A stretch of 64,000 nt of DNA from Symsagittifera roscoffensis. Lineage: Eukaryota; Xenacoelomorpha; Acoela; Convolutidae. The position numbers were made by a program, and so were the translations under genes. The notes below the pieces were generated by a model. That model saw only the letters and a list, made by a program, of their open reading frames with translations, searched no databases and was not told the origin of the DNA. Positions 55,226-64,000 of this stretch are shown here, one piece after another. The stretch lies in assembly GCF_963678635.1 (NCBI RefSeq), contig NC_087064.1:74860213-74924212 (forward strand), given 5' to 3'. Position 1 is the stretch's first letter. Each line of letters opens with the position of its first letter.

Positions 55226-55547
55226 AATTTTTGCTAAAACGATTTCGCAACTATGTGCATCGTCAGGATTTTCACAATAAATTACTCTAAATGACGATAA
55301 AACATCAATTTACAAATGTTATTTACAATAAATCACATACAATTTGGTTCTAAACCATCATGATAAAAAATTAGCCAATCACAGTTGACCTCTAAATTAC
55401 CATTAAGATTGAAATACTTTTAACCTCTAAAATTAATTAAACATTTTAAAATTAGTTTGTCTGGAAGTTTCTGAGTCATAATTTTGATTTAGACATGTAC
55501 GTTTTGAATAAAAAACGAAAAATATTTTGGGACTAAATTTTCAGTGT

Positions 55548-57553
55548 TAACTCCCTGCTCCTAAACTCATCGCGCTTGTTCAAGCCCGGTTTCTCTTTCG
55601 TGATATGTATTGCCTCTAGTGTTAGCAATTTTGTTTGGTTGTTTGACCTATCTATAATTTCCCAACTAAGATCTGCGCTATTTCCCTCAAGTTGGCATTG
55701 CTGAAGGTGGATGCCTACCGGTGAGTCTGCTTTCTAATGTTCCTCAATTCTAGTGGTCAAATGTCGAACAGTTTGTCCAACATAGGTGGAAGTGCATCCA
55801 CTACATGACAGTTTATAAACCACTCTTGACTTGAGGTCATTAGAAAATGCTGACTTCAGTGATGGTAAACATGATTGCAGTTTTCTTGTGGTGAAAACCA
55901 CTTGAACGTTAGTTAATTTTCGTAACCTGTTAGCAAAATATTGGCTCTGGTTACCTCTATATTGCACCATCAGCATTGGGGGCTTCACATCCTTTGGTGA
56001 TTGAACTGACAAACCCCTGTCACTATCCAGGGGCTTGCCCTTACCCTCGATGATCTTGCACAAGGCGTCTGAAGCCACCTTTGCGGACCAATTTTCAGGG
56101 TACTGATTTGCAGCCATTGCGCCCTATTAGTTTCCATAGCCTTATCAAATTGCTCCCAGCTAGATGCACTCCTAAAAACCCTGTGTACAGTGCCTTGGAT
56201 AACACTACGCTTATACTGAGTTGGGGCGCAGCTTCTATAGTTCAGTATAGTCCCTGTATCTGTTGGTTTTTGATACCAACTGCAAGTTACACGCCTACCC
56301 TGCGATACATTTATGTTCAAATCCAGGACCGGCAAATTCCCCTCCGAATTAGTTTTCTCTAGAGTGAACTGCAAATTTGGATGAAGAGAATTGGCGGCAT
56401 CGAGAAGACAACTCGTCTCCCCTCTGACTGTTCTAACAATGTCATCCACATAGCTGAGGAACAATTTCACCTGGGGAGTATCCTTCTCCTTGTTCTTAGC
56501 TTGGCAGCAGCTTTCACAGTACCAGACTATCTCGGTTATTGATGCGTATACGCCATCGGATATTCTTCCGCGTTTTAGATGATACCAGTTTCGGCAACTC
56601 TCGCATTCAACCCCCTTTGATCTATATGTGATTTTCCTGCTGCAACATGGGCACGAGCCGTTTCTGTCATTAACTTGCTGTACCCCCGTTCCCACCGGTA
56701 TTTGTTGTCGTAGAGCAAATTCGTATTCTTTCAGCCATAAATTTGCCAGAATTACAGCGAGGGACGCGCCCATTGCTAAACCATCAACTTGTACATACCA
56801 TGAATCATTACACTTGAAATATACTTTGCTGACCGCCATATTCAAAAGCCTTTTCATGGTTGCTCTTTGAATTTCAAGAGCAGACTCCTGGCTGAACAGC
56901 TTCTGTGAAGCAATTTCAATTGCCTCCTTCAGGGGAACGTTGGTGTACAAACTTTTCACATCAAGAGATATTATGGTTTGATCCGGATCTAGAGCAATGT
57001 TTTCTATTTTTTCTCTAGCCTCTTTAGTATTGGTTTCTATGTTTGCTCCATCGATGTTGTCAAAAACTTTGCAAGCATTTTGTTAAGATTCTCATACGAG
57101 CTGCCGGGAAGTGATAGTACAGGTCGTAGGGGTGTCTCATCCTTGTGTACCTTAGCTAAACCGTACAAACGGGCGGGTTGCCCCCCTGTTGATCTCATCT
57201 TTGAATATAAATGATCACTTATCTCGTCTCTTTTGTTCATGGCTAGTAATTCTCAATAATTCAGGCAGTTCAATATTATCAAGTACCTTAACTGATCGCT
57301 CATTTCTCCCTCCAAGAGGTTTATCTTGTCTCTCGGACAGTTTTTCTAACTTTTTTCTATGGTTTTCTGATGTTGTCTTTAAGCTTGCCTCAACTTGACG
57401 CCTCACGAATCGGAAAATGGATGCCCACCACTGTTTGTCAATTTCTTTTTGCACCAGTGATCTTGCTTTCCTTAGCATCTCCTCGTACCTTTTCCTATCC
57501 TCATTTGCCCTAGAAGTTTCAGTCCGTAGTAGTTTCAATTGAAAATTATGCAC
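55548..57553 (-). pseudogene. Penelope-like retroelement: RT with inserted PHD-like finger, plus GIY-YIG endonuclease
   Basis: Minus strand. The N-terminal helical piece (57553-57215) is followed after a deletion by ARLYGLAKVHKDETPLRPVL (57240-57037). The RT core (about 57030-55985) has SLDVKSLYTNVPL (motif A), VDGLAMGASLAVILANLWL (motif B) and LSYVDDIV (motif C). Between motifs B and C sits a Cys-rich insert (CPCC, VECESCRNWYH, VWYCESCC) shaped like a PHD finger. The C-terminal GIY-YIG nuclease reads VVYKLSCSGCTSTYVGQT (56117-55734), then past a TAG EAIHI, KPGLN and DE. Frameshifts and missing fingers motifs show it is dead. The RT-GIY-YIG order is diagnostic for Penelope-like elements. Confidence 0.85.
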
Positions 57554-57562
57554 AGATTGGTC

Positions 57563-57625
57563 CGATTATAATAGTAATAGTAATAATAATAATAATTTTA
57601 AATAATAGTACTAATAATATGACCT
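57563..57625. repeat. AAT-type microsatellite
   Basis: Runs of AAT and AGTAAT on the 5' side (minus strand) of the Penelope-like element. Confidence 0.7.
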
Positions 57626-58204
57626 AGTTTGTTTTCAAAATTTTCATTTCGTTTATTACGTTTTTATGTATCATTGAAGGTTTCACGGCTGAAAGCTAAC
57701 GGCTGATTGATAAATTATTTCTAGTTACATACAGAAATATACATACATAAATGGCAAGGTTACAGCTATAAACAGGGTTAACACGAAGTTATTAATGTTT
57801 CTTTGGTTAGTAAAATTACGCTATATCCATAGATCGATCGACCCTTTCCCAAATTTCTTTTCTCAACTGAAAAAGCAAACAAACATGATTACTTCCATCA
57901 AATAAACTTTCAGTACAATATAATATCATGCAGTTCAGCGACAGACCTTTTTTGATCTGTGATCTCCGGCGAGATCGAGAGATTTTTTCATGTATTCCAG
58001 CTATTTGGACAATAATTGTCACGTATCCTGGGGAACGATTTTTCAAAACTCAAAAAGACACTTCCGTCGTTTCACGATAAACGCATCTAAACGTCATTCA
58101 GTACAATACGTAGGCTCAAAATCGCAGGTCATTCTGCTTTAATGGCACAGAACCACCAGCTTTGAGGGCTACCCTGTTCTGCGATTGAGTTGAAGACCTC
58201 TCAG
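57626..58204. other. Intergenic stretch, nothing recognised
   Basis: AT-rich, with only short unsupported frames (such as minus 57816-58046). No gene or repeat family was identified. Confidence 0.4.
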
Positions 58205-58345
58205 TGTCCATGGTCGTGCACTCGCCCTCAATTGTTTTGCTCAGGGTGTCTGTCGCGGACCAATTTTCAGGTACTGATTTGTCAGCCATTGCACCCTATT
58301 AGATGCTATGGCTCCATCAAATTGTTTTCAATTAGATGTTTTGGT
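58205..58345 (-). mobile_element. Short fragment of the Penelope-like element
   Basis: The text GCGGACCAATTTTCAGG(G)TACTGATTTG...CAGCCATTGC repeats that of the Penelope-like element at about 56085-56165, with substitutions. It is a second, solitary piece of the same family. Confidence 0.7.
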
Positions 58346-58789
58346 AGACAGACTAAATAAGACGAATTTTGATTGAAAGCTGACCTCCCATTTCAGAAAA
58401 ATAGAAAAACTAAACTGTAAAAAATTTCGAATCTTTCGTTGGATGTTTTCGAAATTTTTCTCTACGTGATTTTTGTTTCTAAATCACTAAAAGATCATTT
58501 GTTTTGTTTTTTTCAAAACATTTTTGTCCTATCTTTGAAATTTTATTGAAAAAGAAATTTGCCATTTTTACACATACGAGAACGAGTGTCTTGAAATTGT
58601 TGGTTTTCATTTCTCTGGGAAATGCTATTGGCTGACCTCTTCAATTGTTGTAGAAAGTCTAAATAGGAAAATACATTTATGTTTTTTGGTTGTCGCGGCT
58701 GAGCAATCACAGCGGGAAGCGATACGGAACGCAAAAGTGGCTACACTTGAATCTGATTTCAGTCTTGTGAATGTATTGTTCGATCGTGA
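58346..58789. other. Presumed 5' flank of the host gene
   Basis: AT-rich, no coding potential seen. It should hold the promoter or 5' UTR of the gene starting at 58790, but no clear TATA box or initiator could be fixed. Confidence 0.4.
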
Positions 58790-59140
58790 ATGGCGGCGAC
58801 CACCTCGACCGCAAGTCACGTACAGATGACATCACGAACAGCTATAAAGAACAGAAGTTGTCAATCACTCAGCTCCCACACCTCAGATCTAGACTCGTGT
58901 GGTGAGTCAGACTCCGCAGAAATTCCCTCAGTAGCAGTAAAAGCAGAATACGAAGAGAATAGGGGGGACGAGGAAACAGACGTGGGCAGCCCGATCCAGA
59001 GTGCGCTTCTGCACAACTACACAAGAGCTGCAGGCAGGGAAGTGGGCAATCTTTTCGTAGACACTAGCACAGTAACATCCCAGTTGAGCCAGTCGTTAGT
59101 TACTGGAGGAGGGGTGGCTAACTCGGCGATAGGTTTGCAT
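58790..59140 (+). CDS. Host gene exon 1 (coding)
   Basis: ATG at 58790 opens 117 codons ending GLH before the donor GTAAGT at 59141. The product starts MAATTSTASHVQ and ends LVTGGGVANSAIGLH. Ser/Thr-rich with an acidic centre. An upstream non-coding exon cannot be excluded. Confidence 0.6.
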
Positions 59141-62100
59141 GTAAGTCATGCTCTTTTACTTCTATCTATCTATCTCTATCGATCTATCTATACTTCTATC
59201 TATATCTACATCTATCTATCTATCTATCTATCTATCTATACTTCTATCTATATCTATCTATCTATCTATATCTATGTATCTATCTATCTATACTATATTT
59301 AAATGCGAGTGTCAGCTATCTCCCATGTTTAAGTATAATAATTTTGCATGTTTAACGAAAATGTTTTTCATGTTTAAGCTATATCGTATATTGCAATGTT
59401 AAAAAAATTTTCAATTAGTTTTCCGCAAGGTCATTAATTTTCAGTAATTTTTTGCGAGGCTAAATTAGGTCTCTGTCTGCCTGTTTACCTGCTTTTTTAA
59501 TTAATTTGATTATGGCTGTCTACCCGTCTCCTAATTTTTTAACTTTCATCTATCTATCATATATTTACATGCGGGCTTCACTATCTCGCCATGTTTAGGC
59601 TTTTTCAACGTATTATTTTTGCATGTTTAACAAAAGAATTGTTTCACGTTTAAGATTTATCGTATATTGCAATGGTCAAGATTTTGTTTTTGATTTCCCA
59701 GTTCAAATTCAGTGTTTATTTCATCAAGTTTGAAATTAACAACCTAATAGTGTGATCTTGTTAGATATATGAATAACCAAATCCTTTTTAGTTTACGAGA
59801 TAGGCAATTTTCGAGATTTTTCAAAAATTTCTTGAAAATTAATTTAAAAAAATTTCTCAGTTTTTGATATTCTCACCCTGTAGTTAGGTGCTGTCAGGTT
59901 ACTCTCAGGGGTTGCGAATCTTGCCTCTAAGTCTCCTTTCTCAAATCATTGGAGTTTTCGAGATATGACGTTTTTAAAGGATTTTTTTTTCAAAGTTTTT
60001 CAGAAAACTTAGATATAAAAATTTTCACCTGATTTGATATTCGCATCTCTGTTGCTAGGCTCTGTCAAGGTACTCTCAGGAATTGCGAACTTTGCCTCCA
60101 AATATGACTGCTCAAATCCTTGTAGTTTTCGAAATACGACGTTTTTTAGGATTTTCTCCGAAATTTAAAAAAAACTTGGATGTTTAAAAATTCCAAAACG
60201 TTGAAGATCTCAATCCTGTTATTGGAATCTGTGAGGGTGCTCTCAGGGGATGCGATTCTTGCCACTGATTATAGTTGCTCAAATTCTTGTAGTTTTCGAG
60301 ATATTACGTTTTATAGGATTTTCTCAAAATTTTTCAGAGAACGTAGATATAAAAAATTTCACAAAACTTTACCATCTATGTAGTGAAAGGTACACTCTGT
60401 CAAGGTACACTCAGAAGGTGCGATTTTCGCCTCCAAATATGACTGCTCAAATCCTTTTAGATTACGAGATAAACAATTTTCGAGATTTTTCAAAAATTTC
60501 TTGAAAAATTAATTTAAAATTTTTTTTCAGTTTTTGATATTCTCACCCTGGAGTTAGGTGCTGTCAGGTTACTCTCAGGGGTTGCGAATCTTGCCTCCAA
60601 GTCTCACTTCTCAAATCCTTGTAGTTTTCGAGATATGACGTTTTTTTAATGATTTTCTCCGAAATTAAAAAAAAAACTTGGATGTTAAAAACTTCCAAAA
60701 CGTTGAAGATCTTAATCCTGTTATTGGAATCTGTGAGGGTACTTTCAGGTTTTGCGAATTTTGCCTCCAAATATGACTGCTCAAAACCTTGCAGTTTTCC
60801 AGATATGACGTTTTATGTGATTTTTTCAAAAAAAATTTCATGAAAAATAATTTTTTTTTTCAAAGTTCGCGAAAAATTCCCAACCTGTAGTTGGGGGTAG
60901 TCAGAGTAATCTCAGGGTTTGCAAATTCGGCCTCCAATTAAGAATACCCAAATCTTTTTAGTAAAAGAGATGAGCCGATTTATATGGTTTTTTGGAAATT
61001 TTCAGAAAACTCAAGTTACAACATAATTCACTAAAGTGAAATTCCCAACCCTGTAGTTGTGTGCTGTCAGAGTAATTTCAAAGATTGTGAATATTGCCAT
61101 CAAATAAGACTGCTGAAATCTTGTTAGTTTTTGAGATGTGAAATTATTCTAGTTCTCAAGTAATACTTTTTTTTTGAAAACTTAAGGTGAAGTTTCTCAA
61201 AGTTTGAATTTCCCAACGTTGTAGTTGGGTACTATAAGAGTACTCTCAAAATTTGCAAATCTTGCGTCCAAATGCGACTGCTCAATTGCTTTTAGTTTCC
61301 CAGATCTGACGTTTCTTAGTTCATTTTAAATTTTTTGTAGAACTTTTATAGAACTTCACAAAATTTTATGGTTCTTCAAAATTTGTTTAAAACATTTGAA
61401 TAAAAAACTTTGCAAAATTTGTAATTACGAACCTTGTAATTGGGTGCTGTCAGAGTACACTTGAAGAATGCAGATCTTTTTTCCAAAATATGCGGTTTAT
61501 TATGAGTACCGGAGGTGCGTTACACGCTAGTACTTTTTAAACCTGTTTTTAAAAGCCTATCAATATTCAGGTGTTTAAAATTGAATATGCAATTTGGTGG
61601 TTTATTTTTCGCATTTCTGAATTGAGTTTTTTAGCATAGCCAACAATTTTTTGAGAAACATTGAGCTGCTTGGTTGATGGTGTTGGCATTGATAAAGTTT
61701 CCTAATGACTCTTGATGTTTTCAATTGGTTTTCCATGTATTTTGTCTAGCTGGTGCAAGTTGGCAATGGACAGCTAGCTCTGACGATGCAGTCCTCCCCA
61801 TCCCCGTCTGTCTCTGCTGCTGCACACGCGCACCTCATGGCATCCTCCAAGTCACCCCCTATGCCTCTGGGACATCACAATCCCCTCTCACCTGGCAACG
61901 CAGTCTCTATCTCTCCCCCGCAGTCACTCTCGCTGGCCAATTTTGTTTCCGGATCACTTTCTGGTAAAAAAAAATTCAATTAGCGCTGATAAAGAAATAA
62001 AAAATTGATTATACGTGAAAAAGACAAATAAATGCTCATGCCCGACGAACACAAAAAATCGTTATTCAATGCAAGAGATGATTAGTCTTTTAGGTTCTTT

Positions 62101-63095
62101 GTGTTCTTTTCAGTAGTTAGAACAATAATATAAACAAGATGAACGGCTGAATCAATTTCGAAACAGTAAGGTTAATCAAAAATCAGTATCTCTCAGATTA
62201 TGTTTGTTATGCTAGTCTGACATGATTTTGTATATCCTGGCATGACATTGCATCGCATAGGCATACCGGCAACATCAGTGCCCATCTCGACTATCAGAAG
62301 CAATCTACACCACCATATATCTGCAATGGTGCCCGCTGCTCAAACCCACCATCTAACTCATCCGCACCACCCCCACTCTCACCTGCACGGCCTATCCTCC
62401 TCGATCAGCGTGGCCTCTGCTGTAGCTGCTGCTTCTAGCAATGCATCCAAGCTCATCACTTCGTTGCCCCTCCACAACCTCGACTCCTCCGCCGCAGCTG
62501 CTGTGGTGTCGTCCTCAATGCTGCTCAACTCAAACAAGCTACTCCGCAATTCTCCCACAGAGTCCCTCGGCTCATCTTTCTTGTCGTGAGTGTTTTTTTT
62601 TTACTTCGAGAGTTGTTTTCCATTGGGTATAAGTAACAAGAATTATCTGGTTATTGGTTCAGAAATCGAGTCGCTATGAAACTACTAGACGCGACAAACG
62701 TGTGAATGCCGATGGTGAATTTTTTAAACTTTCTGCTAGCCCTATTGTTCTGTTTCGAAGCTGCTTGTCTTACGATCAATTTAACTCACGGTCTTCCTGT
62801 CAATTTAAATTAAGCTTTATTTTTTTTTAAGAAATGACGATTGCAATACTTTTTTGCAGCTCCGCTGGCGGAGTAATGGGAGGAGTCGGGGAACTAGGTG
62901 TGGATGTGTCCTCCTCCGGTGGGGGCCATGGGAGCGACAATCAGCACTCGAGTGACACCTCCCCCATATCAAATAACGGGGGGTCACTCAATCAGCTTCA
63001 GCAGCCCCCCATATCTCTATCCTCGACCCCCCTTCCTCTCCCGCCACACAGCTCACAGCAGTCACACGTGTTGTCACAGTCCCACGATATCAAAG
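58790..63095 (+). CDS. Spliced host gene, 5' part (four exons), probable nuclear or regulatory protein
   Basis: Four exons join with consistent phase: 58790-59140 (phase 0), 61750-61963 (1 nt over), 62261-62585 (2 nt over) and 62860-63095 (1 nt over), all with GT donors and AG acceptors. This gives about 375 residues. The protein is rich in Ser, Ala, Pro and His with acidic patches (SDLDSCGESDSAEI, EENRGDEETDVGS), a His-rich stretch (THPHHPHSHLHG), poly-Ala/Ser tracts and Gln/Pro runs. This composition is typical of activation regions of developmental transcription factors. The DNA-binding domain, if any, must lie beyond the window, so no family is assigned. Confidence 0.6.
59161..59295. repeat. 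(TCTA)n microsatellite in intron 1
   Basis: Long run of TCTA/TCTATA units just after the donor. It creates open frames of ISIYLS-like repeats that are not coding. Confidence 0.9.
59700..61480. repeat. Tandem array with a period of about 167 bp in intron 1
   Basis: Ten diverged units. A shared core, TCTCAGGGGTTGCGAATCTT(GCCTCC) followed by ATATGACTGCTCAAATCCTT and GTAGTTTTCGAGATATGACG, recurs with its GCGA at 59914, 60085, 60252, 60420, 60584, 60754, 60921, 61087, 61255 and (after a small insertion) 61470. Spacings are 171, 167, 168, 164, 170, 167, 166, 168 and 215. Small open frames inside (60180-60504, 60649-60843) are by-products. Confidence 0.88.
61750..61963 (+). CDS. Host gene exon 2
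   Basis: Acceptor TTTTGTCTAG ends at 61749; donor GTAAAA at 61964. It encodes LVQVGNGQLALTMQSSPSPS, an Ala/His stretch, then Ser/Pro-rich text ending VSGSLSG. It starts in phase 0, matching exon 1. Confidence 0.6.
62261..62585 (+). CDS. Host gene exon 3
   Basis: The acceptor is taken as CATCGCATAG (end 62260), because this keeps phase with exon 2; its pyrimidine tract is weak. Donor GTGAGT at 62586. The product is His-rich (LTHPHHPHSHLHGLSS), then Ala/Ser-rich, then NSNKLLRNSPTESLGSSFLS. Confidence 0.55.
62860..63095 (+). CDS. Host gene exon 4
   Basis: Strong acceptor TTTTTTGCAG ends at 62859; donor GGTACTC, with GT at 63096. The product is Gly/Ser-rich (VSSSGGGHGSDNQHSSD), then Gln/Pro/Ser-rich, ending SQSHDIK. 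It leaves one base over, so at least one more exon follows outside the window. Confidence 0.58.
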
Positions 63096-64000
63096 GTACT
63101 CGAATCATTTGTGCTGCTAACATGCTCACTTTCTTTAAAATTCAAGTTTAACTATAAGCAACTCAACAATTGCATGTATAATTAAAGAGTTTCATTTTTT
63201 TCCGCTGTTCGTTTTCGGCTTCAGGTTTTGTCCGCTCAAGCTCTGTCGGTTTAGTTTCCGAATTCTGTATAACACCGTGAATAAACTACCAATTAAGCTT
63301 TCGTGGATCTTATGTGGTAGGTGGTGCATGCAATTATTTTCCATTTGATTCTTTTTTGCTGAAAATTTTTTATCGACTTTCGGCTTCTTTGGTGTCGGCT
63401 TTAATTCTGTCGGCTTTTTACCTAATATAATATTTTATCAAAAATTTCAGTGCGTGTGGTTTTTGAGGTTGAGGTAAACTTTCTAATGCTCAAAATTGAC
63501 CCCGCAAAGAATCTCGTTATAAATTTCAAATTAAATTTATACAAGATAAAGTTTCTTTCTGATTGTTTACGTAGTTCAGACTCTTATATTGGTCCAGATT
63601 TTTTTTCAGCGAAAGTCTTAAAATTTGTTCGGGCACAAATTAATTTTTTTGCTACTTGACTGTTGATTTTTTAAACTTAAGTTCATTTGCTTTGTTAAAA
63701 GGAATGCACACAAATTCCACTATCGAACAGCGAAAGTGTAAAGGTCGCAAAAACGCGATCAACTTCTAATTTCGAAAGTTGAAATCATTTATCAGATTTC
63801 CCGGCAAAAAAAAAATTTCCTTGTAAGAATTTTTCAAAAACGAGTATTTTTTGTGTACTTTTCTTCATTGACTCTTTTCCAACTGTCTGTTGGCTATGTT
63901 TTTCCACTAGCGAGTTTTAGTGTATTAGTGCGAACTTTTTTTAAACTTATTTGGTGTCAATTTTGCTATAATTAGGATCTGTAGCATCGGAAATTTCGTT
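63096..64000 (+). other. Intron 4 of the host gene (start)
   Basis: AT-rich with no convincing exon before the window ends. The open frame 63450-63659 has no recognisable domain and ordinary intron composition. Confidence 0.45.

Noticed and set aside
59148-59402. Coding extension with ISIYLSIY repeats after exon 1
   Set aside because: It is the TCTA microsatellite read through beyond a good GTAAGT donor.

Overview
The window is animal (metazoan, probably invertebrate) nuclear DNA. Roughly the first 55 kb is a nest of related Ty3/gypsy-type LTR retrotransposons. The last 9 kb holds a decayed Penelope-like element and the 5' part of a spliced host gene with GT-AG introns. No rRNA, tRNA, CRISPR or bacterial-style operon was seen. 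The species cannot be named from the sequence.

Layout. (1) 861-6309, minus strand: the 5' end of element C (LTR, primer-binding site, leader with a 21-bp tandem array, broken gag), cut off at about 861. (2) 6672-8367: scrambled LTR and leader fragments of the same family. (3) 8368-31250, plus strand: element B, about 22.9 kb. It has an intact 5' LTR, leader array, gag, protease, RT, RNase H, integrase and a long post-integrase region, all riddled with frameshifts, and it ends in a truncated 3' LTR. Its last ORF region is tandemly repeated almost three times. (4) 31268-31772 plus 54980-55055, minus strand: one LTR fragment (D) split by the insertion of element A. (5) 31773-54979, plus strand: element A, 23.2 kb with two complete LTRs (925 and 927 bp, TG...CA ends, roughly 3% different by eye). 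It is the best preserved copy. (6) 55548-57553, minus strand: Penelope-like RT/GIY-YIG remnant. (7) 58790-63095, plus strand: four exons of a host gene rich in Ser, His and Pro. Its first intron carries a TCTA microsatellite and an array with a period of about 167 bp.

Main point. Elements A and B are far larger than ordinary Ty3/gypsy elements because about 9-10 kb of coding sequence follows the integrase. In order this encodes an acidic linker, a TARG1-like macrodomain (ADP-ribose-binding fold), an SGNH-hydrolase-like domain, a second SGNH-like segment, and then about 1,900 residues with no family I recognise. The last part contains a conserved C-X4-C-X4-H-X-C-X4-C motif. In A this tail is one reading frame of about 2,556 codons broken only by two TGA codons. 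No envelope-like signal peptide or membrane anchor was seen.

Shared cis signals tie the family together. The primer-binding site TGGCGCTCCTGGGT lies 11-12 nt after the 5' LTR. The polypurine tract GTCCGGGGAGT lies one base before the 3' LTR, and further copies occur inside the pol and post-pol coding regions. Leaders are about 2.5-3 kb and full of short repeats. Gag N-termini begin MV[N/E]TRS. Every copy seen here is damaged, so the window records a dead or dying set of elements. Comparing A with B shows which breaks are copy-specific.
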